From contig NZ_VTRT01000004.1 in assembly GCF_008274585.1 (NCBI RefSeq), forward strand, positions 186,001-250,000: DNA of 64,000 nucleotides, read 5' to 3'. Numbering within the stretch: position 1 is the stretch's first letter; each line of letters begins with the position of its first letter. The notes beneath the pieces were generated by a model. It did no database searches, had not been told where the DNA came from, and worked only from the letters and a program-made list of their open reading frames with translations. Positions 48,174 through 56,655 of this stretch are shown here, one piece after another. Made by a program: the position numbers and the translations under genes. The stretch is from Pedobacter sp. BS3 (GTDB taxonomy: Bacteria > Bacteroidota > Bacteroidia > Sphingobacteriales > Sphingobacteriaceae).

Positions 48174-50459
48174 ATGAAATATACATCCATCCTGACCTGT
48201 TTGCTGGGTTGTGTTAGCCTGGGTTATGCGCAAAATAAAATGCCGCAGGCAGAAGAAAAGAAGATGCAGGTATTCATCAGCAACCTGATGGGTAAAATGA
48301 CCGTCGACGAAAAGATCGGGCAGCTTAACCTGCCATCCGTAGGTTTTGATGTAACCGGCCCGATACTGAGCCAGGGCGTTGATGAGAAAATTGAAAAAGG
48401 ACTGGTTGGCGGAGTGTTCAATACCTATACTCCGCAGGCGGTACGTAAGTTACAGGACATTGCGGTTAAACAATCGCGGCTAAAAATTCCCTTGCTGTTT
48501 GGTTACGACGTAGTGCATGGGCATAAAACCATCTTTCCTATCCCGCTTGGGTTAAGCTGTACCTGGGATATGAGCCTGATCGAGAAAAGCGCCCGTATTG
48601 CAGCAAAAGAAGCCAGCGCCGACGGTCTGAGCTGGACATTCTCGCCCATGGTGGATATTACCCGTGATCCGCGTTGGGGACGTATGTCCGAAGGTTCGGG
48701 CGAAGACCCTTACCTGGGTTCGTTAATTGCCAAAGCTATGGTAAAAGGTTACCAGACCAATAGTCTGACCCGTAAAGATGCCATACTGGCCTGTGTGAAA
48801 CATTTTGCTTTGTACGGTGCGGCTGAATCCGGTCGTGATTACAATACTACAGACATGAGCCTGAACCGGATGTACAACGAGTATCTGCCGCCTTACAGAG
48901 CCGCTGTTAACGCGGGAGTAGCCAGTGTGATGAGCTCGTTCAACGATATTAACGGTGTTCCGGCAACAGCCAATAAGTGGCTGCTTACCGATGTGCTTAG
49001 AAAACAATGGGGCTTTAGCGGTTTTGTGGTGAGCGATTATACCGGCATTAACGAGCTGGTTCCGCATGGACTGGGTAATTTACAGCAGGTAAGCGTACTG
49101 GCGCTTAAAGCTGGTGTGGATATGGATATGGTGGGCGAAGGTTTTCTGACCACATTAAAGCAGTCGCTTAACGAGAAGAAGATCAGCATAGCCGATATTG
49201 ACCGGGCCTGTCGCCGGATATTGGAAGCCAAATATAAGCTGGGCTTGTTCAGTGATCCTTATAAATATATTAATGAGCAACGTGCCGCAACCGAAATTCT
49301 GACACCGCAAAATCGTGCGGATGCCCGGATGATCGCCGAACGTTCGCTGGTTTTGCTTAAAAACGATAAGCAGGTATTGCCGTTAAAAAAATCGGCCAGG
49401 ATAGCGCTGATAGGGCCTTTGGCAGATAACCGCCGTGATATGATCGGTAACTGGAGTGCTGCCGGCGACTGGCAAAAAGCCGTAAGCATTCTGGAAGGCT
49501 TAAAAAATGTGGCTCCGCAACTGGATATTACTTATGCGAAGGGTGCAAACCTGGTTGATGATCCGCTGATCCTGAAACAGATCAACCATAACGGCGCTGA
49601 TATTGTTCCCGACAAAAGATCACCGGAAGAATTGATCCGGGATGCTGTTTCAGCTACAAAGAAAGCCGATGTCGCGGTGGTTGTATTGGGAGAGAGTGCC
49701 CTGATGGGAGGCGAGGCTACCAGTCGCACCAGCCTCGATCTGTTACCCAACCAAAAAGAATTGCTCAAAGCCGTTACCGCTACCGGAAAACCGGTTGTAT
49801 TGGTGCTCATGAACAGCCGGCCTTTAACGCTGGAATGGGAAGATGCCAACGTATCAGCCATTCTTGAAACCTGGTTTGCCGGAACTGAAGCCGGTAACGC
49901 CATAGCCAACGTACTTACCGGCAATTATAATCCCTCAGGTAAATTAACTGCCACGTTTCCACATAACGTGGGCCAAATTCCCATTTACTACAATCATAAA
50001 AATACCGGCCGGCCTTATTCCGGCGATCTTATGGATAAGTACAAATCACGGTATATCGATAGTCCGAATGAACCTTTATACCCGTTCGGTTATGGCTTAA
50101 GCTATACTACCTTTATATATTCGCCGGTAACGCTGAGTGCTGCAACACTTACCGGTACGCAAACCTTGCAGGCAAGCGTAACCGTTACCAATACCGGTAA
50201 TTTTGATGGCGAAGAAGTGGTTCAGTTATACATTCGCGATATGGTAGGAAGCATTACCCGTCCGGTAAAGGAACTTAAAGGCTTTGAAAAGATCTTCCTG
50301 AAAAAAGGCGAAAGCAGGAAAGTAACGTTTAATATCAGTGTTAACGATTTAAAGTTTTATAATAATAGCTTGAACTATGTAGCCGAACCCGGCGATTTTA
50401 AGATATTTATCGGAACAAATAGCAGGGATGTGCAGGAAGCCTCGTTTACATTGAAATAA
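48174..50459 (+). CDS. Beta-glucosidase, GH3 (BglX-like)
   Basis: 761 residues with a signal peptide (YTSILTCLLGCVSLGYAQ). The N-terminal TIM barrel has PLLFGYDVVHGHKTIFPIPL, WGRMSEGSGEDPYLGS and KHFALYGAAESGRDYN; the nucleophile is Asp288 in GFVVSDYTGINEL. A second alpha/beta domain (GEATSRTSLDLLPNQKELLK) and a fibronectin III-like domain at the end (VTVTNTGNFDGEEVVQLYI) complete the family architecture. Periplasmic, releasing glucose from oligosaccharides made by the upstream glucanase. It is close in type to GH3 enzymes of beta-1,2-glucan loci. Confidence 0.93.
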   Translation: MKYTSILTCLLGCVSLGYAQNKMPQAEEKKMQVFISNLMGKMTVDEKIGQLNLPSVGFDVTGPILSQGVDEKIEKGLVGGVFNTYTPQAVRKLQDIAVKQSRLKIPLLFGYDVVHGHKTIFPIPLGLSCTWDMSLIEKSARIAAKEASADGLSWTFSPMVDITRDPRWGRMSEGSGEDPYLGSLIAKAMVKGYQTNSLTRKDAILACVKHFALYGAAESGRDYNTTDMSLNRMYNEYLPPYRAAVNAGVASVMSSFNDINGVPATANKWLLTDVLRKQWGFSGFVVSDYTGINELVPHGLGNLQQVSVLALKAGVDMDMVGEGFLTTLKQSLNEKKISIADIDRACRRILEAKYKLGLFSDPYKYINEQRAATEILTPQNRADARMIAERSLVLLKNDKQVLPLKKSARIALIGPLADNRRDMIGNWSAAGDWQKAVSILEGLKNVAPQLDITYAKGANLVDDPLILKQINHNGADIVPDKRSPEELIRDAVSATKKADVAVVVLGESALMGGEATSRTSLDLLPNQKELLKAVTATGKPVVLVLMNSRPLTLEWEDANVSAILETWFAGTEAGNAIANVLTGNYNPSGKLTATFPHNVGQIPIYYNHKNTGRPYSGDLMDKYKSRYIDSPNEPLYPFGYGLSYTTFIYSPVTLSAATLTGTQTLQASVTVTNTGNFDGEEVVQLYIRDMVGSITRPVKELKGFEKIFLKKGESRKVTFNISVNDLKFYNNSLNYVAEPGDFKIFIGTNSRDVQEASFTLK

Positions 50460-50547
50460 ACTTGGTTTTAGATGTTGTTATCTTTTCACGAAGTTTCGCA
50501 TAGATGTTACGTTAAGAAGCTAAAAAGCCCCTGCCTAATTAACAGTA

Positions 50548-51330
50548 ATGCAACTAAAATCATTTTCTATTCTTTTATTCATTGCAGCCGGTTTGCTGAA
50601 TGCGGTCAATGCCCAGAACCGGGATTTTTATGAGAAAAGCACATTCGTATCCGGTAAAGATACATTGCCTTACAGGATATTGTTTCCACGGCATTTTGAC
50701 GCGAATCGCAAATATCCCTTACTGGTATTCTTGCATGGCCGCGGAGAAAGCGGTACCGATAATCAATCGCAGCTGGTACACGGAGCCGACCTGTTTCTCA
50801 GGGATTCGATACGAGCCAATTACCCGGCCATTATCGTATTTCCCCAATGTCCTAAAACCAGTTACTGGTCTAATGTGCATATCACTACCGATAGTGCCGG
50901 CAAGCGATATTTTGACTTCCGGAAAGGCGGACCGCCAACATCAGCCATGAAGCTGGTTTTAAAGCTTATGAAGCAATTACGGGATAAACCTTTCGTGGAT
51001 AAGTCCCGCGTGTACGCCGGCGGCTTATCGATGGGCGGTATGGGAACATTTGAGCTATTGAGGCGGAAACCCTATTGGTTTGCATCTGCCTTTGCCATTT
51101 GCGGCGGCGATAACCCGGCGAACGTCCGCCGGTACCGGAAAGTTCCTTTATGGATATTTCATGGTGCAAAAGATGATATTGTGCCGCCGGCAGCTTCGCG
51201 GGCCGTGGTTGATCAACTGAAACAATACAGTGAGCCGGTTAAGTATACCGTTTACCCGAATGCCAATCATAACAGTTGGGATGCGGCTCTTGCCGAGCCG
51301 GATTTGCTGCATTGGTTATTTTCGCACTGA
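50548..51330 (+). CDS. Secreted alpha/beta-hydrolase (esterase/phospholipase type)
   Basis: 260 residues. Signal peptide ending LNAVNAQ, then an alpha/beta-hydrolase: YPLLVFLHGRGESGTDNQSQ (oxyanion region), the nucleophile elbow GGLSMGGMGTFEL (Ser), Asp in IFHGAKDDIVPP and His in PNANHNSWDAAL. This pattern fits the dienelactone-hydrolase/PHB-depolymerase-like esterases of PULs and may remove acyl groups (for example acetyl or succinyl substituents) from the glycan. It is the last gene of the first PUL. Confidence 0.85.
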   Translation: MQLKSFSILLFIAAGLLNAVNAQNRDFYEKSTFVSGKDTLPYRILFPRHFDANRKYPLLVFLHGRGESGTDNQSQLVHGADLFLRDSIRANYPAIIVFPQCPKTSYWSNVHITTDSAGKRYFDFRKGGPPTSAMKLVLKLMKQLRDKPFVDKSRVYAGGLSMGGMGTFELLRRKPYWFASAFAICGGDNPANVRRYRKVPLWIFHGAKDDIVPPAASRAVVDQLKQYSEPVKYTVYPNANHNSWDAALAEPDLLHWLFSH

Positions 51331-51435
51331 TCATTTAGATGTAACGATAATATATCTTTAATTTCTTTAATTGGCTTTTAACCGGGCGTGAGCTCATCGG
51401 AGGTAATTCTTAATTATAATATCAGGAAGAACGCA

Positions 51436-51545
51436 TGTGCCGTAGGCACAACCGCTTTGTAAGTGCGTGTAAACCTATATTTTGCCCTCAGGGGCAACCC
51501 ATTGGTATTGCTTCTTAATAGTGCCATAGGTACGCACCTTATAGT
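51436..51545. repeat. Cluster of small hairpins in the gap before fecR
   Basis: TGTGCC-gta-GGCACA (51436-51450), TTGCCC-tcag-GGGCAA (51482-51497), and a GTGCCATAGGTACGCAC-type palindrome near 51522. They form a dispersed intergenic repeat cluster. No ECF sigma factor gene is present in 51331-51634, although one is normally found directly upstream of fecR. Confidence 0.55.
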
Positions 51546-51634
51546 GGCGTATCCGGGCAATTGCCAGGTGTTTCAAAAAAAATAATTTTCATTCCACCCT
51601 TTTTTCAGTTTAAGGTTTCTTAATAGTATTACGC

Positions 51635-52894
51635 ATGGATAAGAATAAAGAAGCGCTTGAAAAAGCAGGATTAATACTAAAGCGGTTACAAAACGAGCCG
51701 TTATCGCCTCAGGAAGAAGCGGCATTGGATGCGTGGCTTGCAGAAAATCCGCAGCATGCGGAGTTATTTGATACACTCCAGGACAAGAGGAAATTGCAGG
51801 ATGAGCTACGCTTTTTTTCTGACGTAGATACCGGGGCGGCACTAACAAAATTAAAAAATACCATAAAACCGGCTTCAGCCCGCAGACTAAATCTTTTAAA
51901 ATATGCTGCCACTGTTGCCTTATTTCTGGTTGCGGGATATGCTGCATTGATCGTCAAGCGCAAACAGCAGCAGCGCTTAGCAGCAAATACCTACCGGGAT
52001 ATTAAGCCGGGTGGAAACAGGGCTATGCTTACACTTTCTGATGGTTCTGTAATTACATTAGATCAGCAGGCAAACGGGTTAATAAAACAAGAGTATAACG
52101 CCCGTATTACCAAAAAAGATGGTCAGGTACTATACCAGCTCAATCCGGCAAAAAGTTCTGTATCCGTAAAGTATAACACCGTTACAACACCAACCGGAGG
52201 CGAATACCAGGTTGTTTTGCCCGATGGTACAAAGGTTTGGCTTAATGCGATGTCATCATTACGTTTCCCAACCTCATTCCCCGGTAAAGAACGTATAGTA
52301 GAGCTTACCGGCGAAGCCTATTTTGAGGTAGCTAAAAAGGTGGAAGGTGGTAAGGCCGAAGGTAAAAGAGTTCCCTTCATTGTAAAGGCTAATGGCCAGC
52401 AGGTAGAAGTATTAGGCACACACTTCAACATCAATGCTTATCCTGATGAGGAAGTTATAAAAACAACGCTGTTGGAAGGAAGTGTAAAAGTCTCAAATCT
52501 CAAGCCTCTCCAAAAGAATGCTATGGGACAAGTCTCAAATCTCAAATCTCAAATCTCAAATCTTGATGATGGGGTGAGGCTTAAACCCGGACAACAGTCA
52601 ACCTATAACCCTGTATCGGGAAATATAGCCTTAAAAAATGTAGATACCGATGAGGCTGTGGCCTGGAAGAACGGGTATTTCCTGTTTAACGACGAAAATA
52701 TTGAAAGCATTATGCGCAAAATTGCCCGTTGGTATGATGTTGATGTGCAATACAGCGAAGGCGTTAGCTCAAAGCTCACGTTTAACGGAAGCGTATCGCG
52801 TTTTGAAAAAGTTTCAGAAGTGCTCAAAATTATGGAGCTGACCGATGTGGTTCATTTTAAAATAGAAGGGAGGAAGATTATGGTAATGAAATAG
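51635..52894 (+). CDS. FecR-family anti-sigma factor with in-frame repeat insertions
   Basis: 419 residues. The N-terminal cytoplasmic FecR-N region (LSPQEEAALDAWLAENPQHA), one membrane helix (YAATVALFLVAGYAALIV), the FecR domain (VTTPTGGEYQVVLPDGTKVW, NAMSSLRFP, GEAYFEVAK) and the C-terminal DUF4974 domain (YFLFNDENIESIMRKIARWY) are all present. Two extra segments sit in the FecR domain: KKVEGGKAEGKR and a VSNLK...VSNLKSQISNL stretch, both from DNA resembling intergenic repeats. No ECF sigma gene is adjacent. It should act with the STN-type SusC downstream. Confidence 0.88.
   Translation: MDKNKEALEKAGLILKRLQNEPLSPQEEAALDAWLAENPQHAELFDTLQDKRKLQDELRFFSDVDTGAALTKLKNTIKPASARRLNLLKYAATVALFLVAGYAALIVKRKQQQRLAANTYRDIKPGGNRAMLTLSDGSVITLDQQANGLIKQEYNARITKKDGQVLYQLNPAKSSVSVKYNTVTTPTGGEYQVVLPDGTKVWLNAMSSLRFPTSFPGKERIVELTGEAYFEVAKKVEGGKAEGKRVPFIVKANGQQVEVLGTHFNINAYPDEEVIKTTLLEGSVKVSNLKPLQKNAMGQVSNLKSQISNLDDGVRLKPGQQSTYNPVSGNIALKNVDTDEAVAWKNGYFLFNDENIESIMRKIARWYDVDVQYSEGVSSKLTFNGSVSRFEKVSEVLKIMELTDVVHFKIEGRKIMVMK
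52491..52582 (+). repeat. Intergenic-type repeat inserted in fecR, including a 7-bp tandem array
   Basis: 52533-52563 is (TCTCAAA)4 plus TCT; a partial array is at 52491-52503. Between and after lie CCTCTCCAAAAG and GATGGGGTGAGGC, pieces of the palindromic repeat seen between ilv and atp genes. A period of 7 bp is not a multiple of 3, so gain or loss of one unit would shift the reading frame of fecR. Confidence 0.8.
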
Positions 52895-52931
52895 AACCAG
52901 CCAGCATAACAGGAGCATAAAAAATAAACAA

Positions 52932-52951
52932 GGGAGCGCTGCCACGCTCCC
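52932..52951 (+). other. Leader hairpin before the STN-SusC gene
   Basis: GGGAGCG-ctgcca-CGCTCCC, a perfect 7-bp GC-rich stem, 38 bp past the fecR stop and 74 bp before the susC start. No T-run follows, so it is more likely an mRNA structure than a terminator. Confidence 0.4.
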
Positions 52952-53024
52952 CGGAAAAATTTGAGCCTGTTTACAGTATAAGCAATTCATAGCATTATAA
53001 ACTTAACCCAAATTATTCAAATGT

Positions 53025-56000
53025 ATGAAAATTTACACGCATTGTAAATGTGGTTTATGGAATGATAAACTAAACAAAACACTGCTGATTATGAAATTAA
53101 CCTTTGTTTTTATGGTCGCAGTATTCTTACAGGCAAATGCCATAGGATATGCTCAGAAGCTTTCAATAACGGCAAAAAATGCCCCGCTTGAAAAAATATT
53201 CAAAGAAATAAAAAAACAGGGAGGCTACAGTTTCTTTTACAACATTCAAATGATTAAAGAAGCGCAGCCCGTTACCGTATCATTAAACAACGCCAGTATA
53301 GAAGAAGTGCTGGATAAATGTTTTACCGGTCAGCCGCTTACGTATGTAGTTTCAAACCGTACCGTAGTAGTTAAGCGAAATGATGAATTACAGAAGCGTG
53401 GTAAAAATCTTTTTCCTGTACCAGAGCGGTTGTTTATTGATATAAGAGGCAAGGTGGTCGATAAGCAGGGCCAGCCGCTTGCCGGGGCCAGCGTACGGGT
53501 AAAGGGCAGCAATAATGCCACCCAAACGGATGTGAACGGCATGTTTCGTCTATCGGGTGTGAGTGCTGGCGATGTACTGCAAATAACCTATATTGGTTTT
53601 AAAGCAAAAGAGGTCACGGTAGGTAACAGTACGAATATCAGTATCCCGCTTGAAGAAGATGTACAGGCCATCAGCGAAGTAGTAGTTACCGCTTTGGGTA
53701 TTAAACGCGAAGAAAAAGCGCTGGGATATGCCATTACCAAAATAGACAGCACACAGCTTACCGATGCTGTTTCCGGGAACTGGATTGACGCCCTTTCCGG
53801 AAAAGTGGCCGGATTAAATATGATACGGTCGAATGGCGGTCCAACAGGCTCAAATAAGATCATCTTACGTGGACAAAATAATCTTGACGAACGGGAAAAT
53901 GAGGCGCTGATTGTTGTTGACGGAGTTGTTCTTAACAGTAGTAGCGGACGCCGTACTGCCACCGGCGGCGGTGATGCCGGTTTAGCCGATGCTACGGGTG
54001 TTATGCCAACCGATTTTGGCAGCAGCATAAACGATATCAATCCTGAAGATATAGAAAGTGTTACCGTGTTAAAAGGGCCCGGAGCCGCAGCCTTGTATGG
54101 ACAGCGTGGTGCTAACGGTGCGGTAATTATAACCACCAAATCAGGCGGTGCTAAGAAGAAAGGTGTCAAGATCACGGTAACCTCAAACGGCTCGCTTGAA
54201 AGCGTGAACCGCTGGCCCGATATGCAATACGAGTATGGAGGAGGATTAAACGGGGAAGAAACCTATACCTATAACACAACCCTCGGCTCTAACACCAGTG
54301 CAGCCTATGGGCCTCGTTTTAACGGACAGTCTTTTTATCAGTACGATCCGGTTACCGGAACAAAGGGTACCGAGCCAACACCCTGGGTTCCTTATACCAA
54401 CTCATTCCGTGATTTTTTTAACACCGGTAAAACATTAACCAACTCCATCAGCCTTAACGGCGGTTTTAAAACCACCAGCTACCGCTTGTCGGCAACACAT
54501 GCCGATAATTCGTGGATCATTCCCAATACCGGATATGATCGTACCAATTTTTCATTATCAACCAATACCAAGATCACCAAAAAACTTAGCCTGGCAATTA
54601 AGGCCAATTACACCAATAAGCATAGCGATAACCTGCCAGCTATGGGATATGGCAACCAGTCGGTAATGTATGCGTTCATTTATCAGTTACCCAATGCCGA
54701 TGTTAACTGGTATCGCAATTACTGGGTGCCTGGTCAGGAATACATGGCGTTAAAAGATATCTTTACAACGGCTCCCGAAAATCCTTATGCCATATCGTAT
54801 GAGTTTATAAATGGTACGAACCGTAACGGACTTACCGGGAACGCCCAGGTAAACTACAGCTTTACAAAAGCATTAAGCCTGCAACTTAGAGCTTCGTTAG
54901 ATTACGCGAAAGATAACCGCTGGCAACAACGTCCCTGGACGGCAAGTAATCTTCCTACCGGAGCTTATCGTACGCAGGATATCAGGGCCAAGGAATATAC
55001 AGGAGATTTTTTGCTGAAGTATGATAAAAAGCTGAGCAAGGATTTCCAGCTCACGGCTTCTGTTGGCGGCAGCATGCTGAAAAACCGCTATAATAAGCAG
55101 GAACTCCAGGCCAATGGCTTAACCATACCCAACATCTATAGCTTTGATAATGCTACCAACGCTTTGATATCTATCCCAGACACCAGCCGGTTTAGCATTA
55201 ACAGTCTTTATGGGTTATTTTCAGGAAGCTATAAAAATTACCTCTACCTGGATATTACCGGCCGGCAAGACTGGAGCAGTGTATTGGCAACACCGTACCG
55301 TACCGATAATGTTGGGTTTTTCTATCCCTCGGCAAGTTTGAGCTTTATCGCGTCAGAGTATTTTAAGCTGCCTAAAGCGGTTGATCTGGCAAAGCTCAGG
55401 TTCTCGGCTTCGCAGGTAGGTAGCGGCGGCACTACGCCGTATCGTACCGCTTACCTGTATCAGCTGGCTGCAAAAAATACAACGCCATATCCGGACGGTT
55501 CGTTACAAAATCCGACAATTATCCCCAATCCCGACCTTAAACCGTTAAAAACAACAACATACGAGGTAGGAGCAGACCTGCGATTTTTCAAAAACCGCTT
55601 AGGTGCTGATGTGGCCTGGTACACCGGCAATACCAAGAACCAGATACTGGAGCGTATTGTCGATCGTTCATCGGGCTATACCCGGCAAATCATCAACGCG
55701 GGGCAGATTGATAACAAGGGTTTTGAGGTTGCTCTTAACGGAACCCCGGTGAGCACCAAAAACTTTAAGTGGACCATGTTTATGACCTTCTCCACCAATA
55801 AAAATAAGATCGTTGCCCTGTCTAACGACAAAGATACCACGGTAGTATTGCGTACAGGTGCAGGCGGAACCACCATTGTGGCCAAGGTTGGCGGCAGCAT
55901 GGGAGATATGTATGGTATAGGTTACCAGCGGTCTCCCGATGGGCAGGTGATCTACGATGCTGCTACAGGTTTTCCCCTGCTTACCACCACACAGGTGTAC

Positions 56001-56555
56001 CTCGGCAATACCATACCAAAATATAAGGGAAGCATTGGCAGTGAATTTAAGTACAAGCAATTCAGGCTCAATGTATTGTTTGATGGTCAGTACGGCGCTG
56101 TAGGGCACTCCTATACCCATGCCCGCCTGGCCGATCTGGGAAAACTTTCCGCTACCCTGCCGGGAAGGTATAGCGGCATTACCGGTAACGGCGTGGTACA
56201 AAACCCGGATGGTTCGTTTAGCCCCAATACTACCATGGCCATGGATATCAGGAATTTCTATGTTAACATGATGGGTATTGCAAACGGAGAGGGAGCTACC
56301 TATAAAACCGATTTTATTAAATTCAGAGAAGCCAGCCTGAGCTATACATTCAAGCCAAAATGGCTTTATGATACCGGCCTGTCTTCTTTAACCCTGGGCG
56401 TATATGGCCGTAACCTCTTTATCTGGTCTAAGTGGCCAATGTTCGATCCGGAATTTGGTACGCTTAACGGTACTGATATTGTACAAGGCATGGAAGTTGG
56501 CCAGCTCCCATCAACCCGTACCTATGGTTTTAACTTAGTAATAGGCGTTAATTAA
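53025..56555 (+). CDS. SusC-type TonB transducer with STN domain
   Basis: 1176 residues. After the signal peptide, an N-terminal secretin/TonB short N-terminal domain (LSITAKNAPLEKIFKEIKKQ, then SFFYNIQM, TVSLNNASIEEVLDKCF) can contact FecR. A carboxypeptidase-like domain (RGKVVDKQGQPLAGASVRVK), plug (SEVVVTALGIKREEKALGYA, GPGAAALYGQRGANGAVIIT) and barrel follow. The STN domain marks it as a signal-transducing receptor in a FecA-FecR type pathway. It precedes a SusD-like lipoprotein. No frame damage seen. Confidence 0.95.
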   Translation: MKIYTHCKCGLWNDKLNKTLLIMKLTFVFMVAVFLQANAIGYAQKLSITAKNAPLEKIFKEIKKQGGYSFFYNIQMIKEAQPVTVSLNNASIEEVLDKCFTGQPLTYVVSNRTVVVKRNDELQKRGKNLFPVPERLFIDIRGKVVDKQGQPLAGASVRVKGSNNATQTDVNGMFRLSGVSAGDVLQITYIGFKAKEVTVGNSTNISIPLEEDVQAISEVVVTALGIKREEKALGYAITKIDSTQLTDAVSGNWIDALSGKVAGLNMIRSNGGPTGSNKIILRGQNNLDERENEALIVVDGVVLNSSSGRRTATGGGDAGLADATGVMPTDFGSSINDINPEDIESVTVLKGPGAAALYGQRGANGAVIITTKSGGAKKKGVKITVTSNGSLESVNRWPDMQYEYGGGLNGEETYTYNTTLGSNTSAAYGPRFNGQSFYQYDPVTGTKGTEPTPWVPYTNSFRDFFNTGKTLTNSISLNGGFKTTSYRLSATHADNSWIIPNTGYDRTNFSLSTNTKITKKLSLAIKANYTNKHSDNLPAMGYGNQSVMYAFIYQLPNADVNWYRNYWVPGQEYMALKDIFTTAPENPYAISYEFINGTNRNGLTGNAQVNYSFTKALSLQLRASLDYAKDNRWQQRPWTASNLPTGAYRTQDIRAKEYTGDFLLKYDKKLSKDFQLTASVGGSMLKNRYNKQELQANGLTIPNIYSFDNATNALISIPDTSRFSINSLYGLFSGSYKNYLYLDITGRQDWSSVLATPYRTDNVGFFYPSASLSFIASEYFKLPKAVDLAKLRFSASQVGSGGTTPYRTAYLYQLAAKNTTPYPDGSLQNPTIIPNPDLKPLKTTTYEVGADLRFFKNRLGADVAWYTGNTKNQILERIVDRSSGYTRQIINAGQIDNKGFEVALNGTPVSTKNFKWTMFMTFSTNKNKIVALSNDKDTTVVLRTGAGGTTIVAKVGGSMGDMYGIGYQRSPDGQVIYDAATGFPLLTTTQVYLGNTIPKYKGSIGSEFKYKQFRLNVLFDGQYGAVGHSYTHARLADLGKLSATLPGRYSGITGNGVVQNPDGSFSPNTTMAMDIRNFYVNMMGIANGEGATYKTDFIKFREASLSYTFKPKWLYDTGLSSLTLGVYGRNLFIWSKWPMFDPEFGTLNGTDIVQGMEVGQLPSTRTYGFNLVIGVN

Positions 56556-56655
56556 GCAAAAGCATGAAGCCGGCATGATTAAAACAAACACAGGACAGTG
56601 TTGATTTTAAACATTAACGGTTCCATCTGACCATTAAAAATTAAACAATAACCAG

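Noticed and set aside
52932-52951. Hairpin as an intrinsic terminator between fecR and susC
   Set aside because: No T-run follows the stem, so it is listed only as a leader hairpin.
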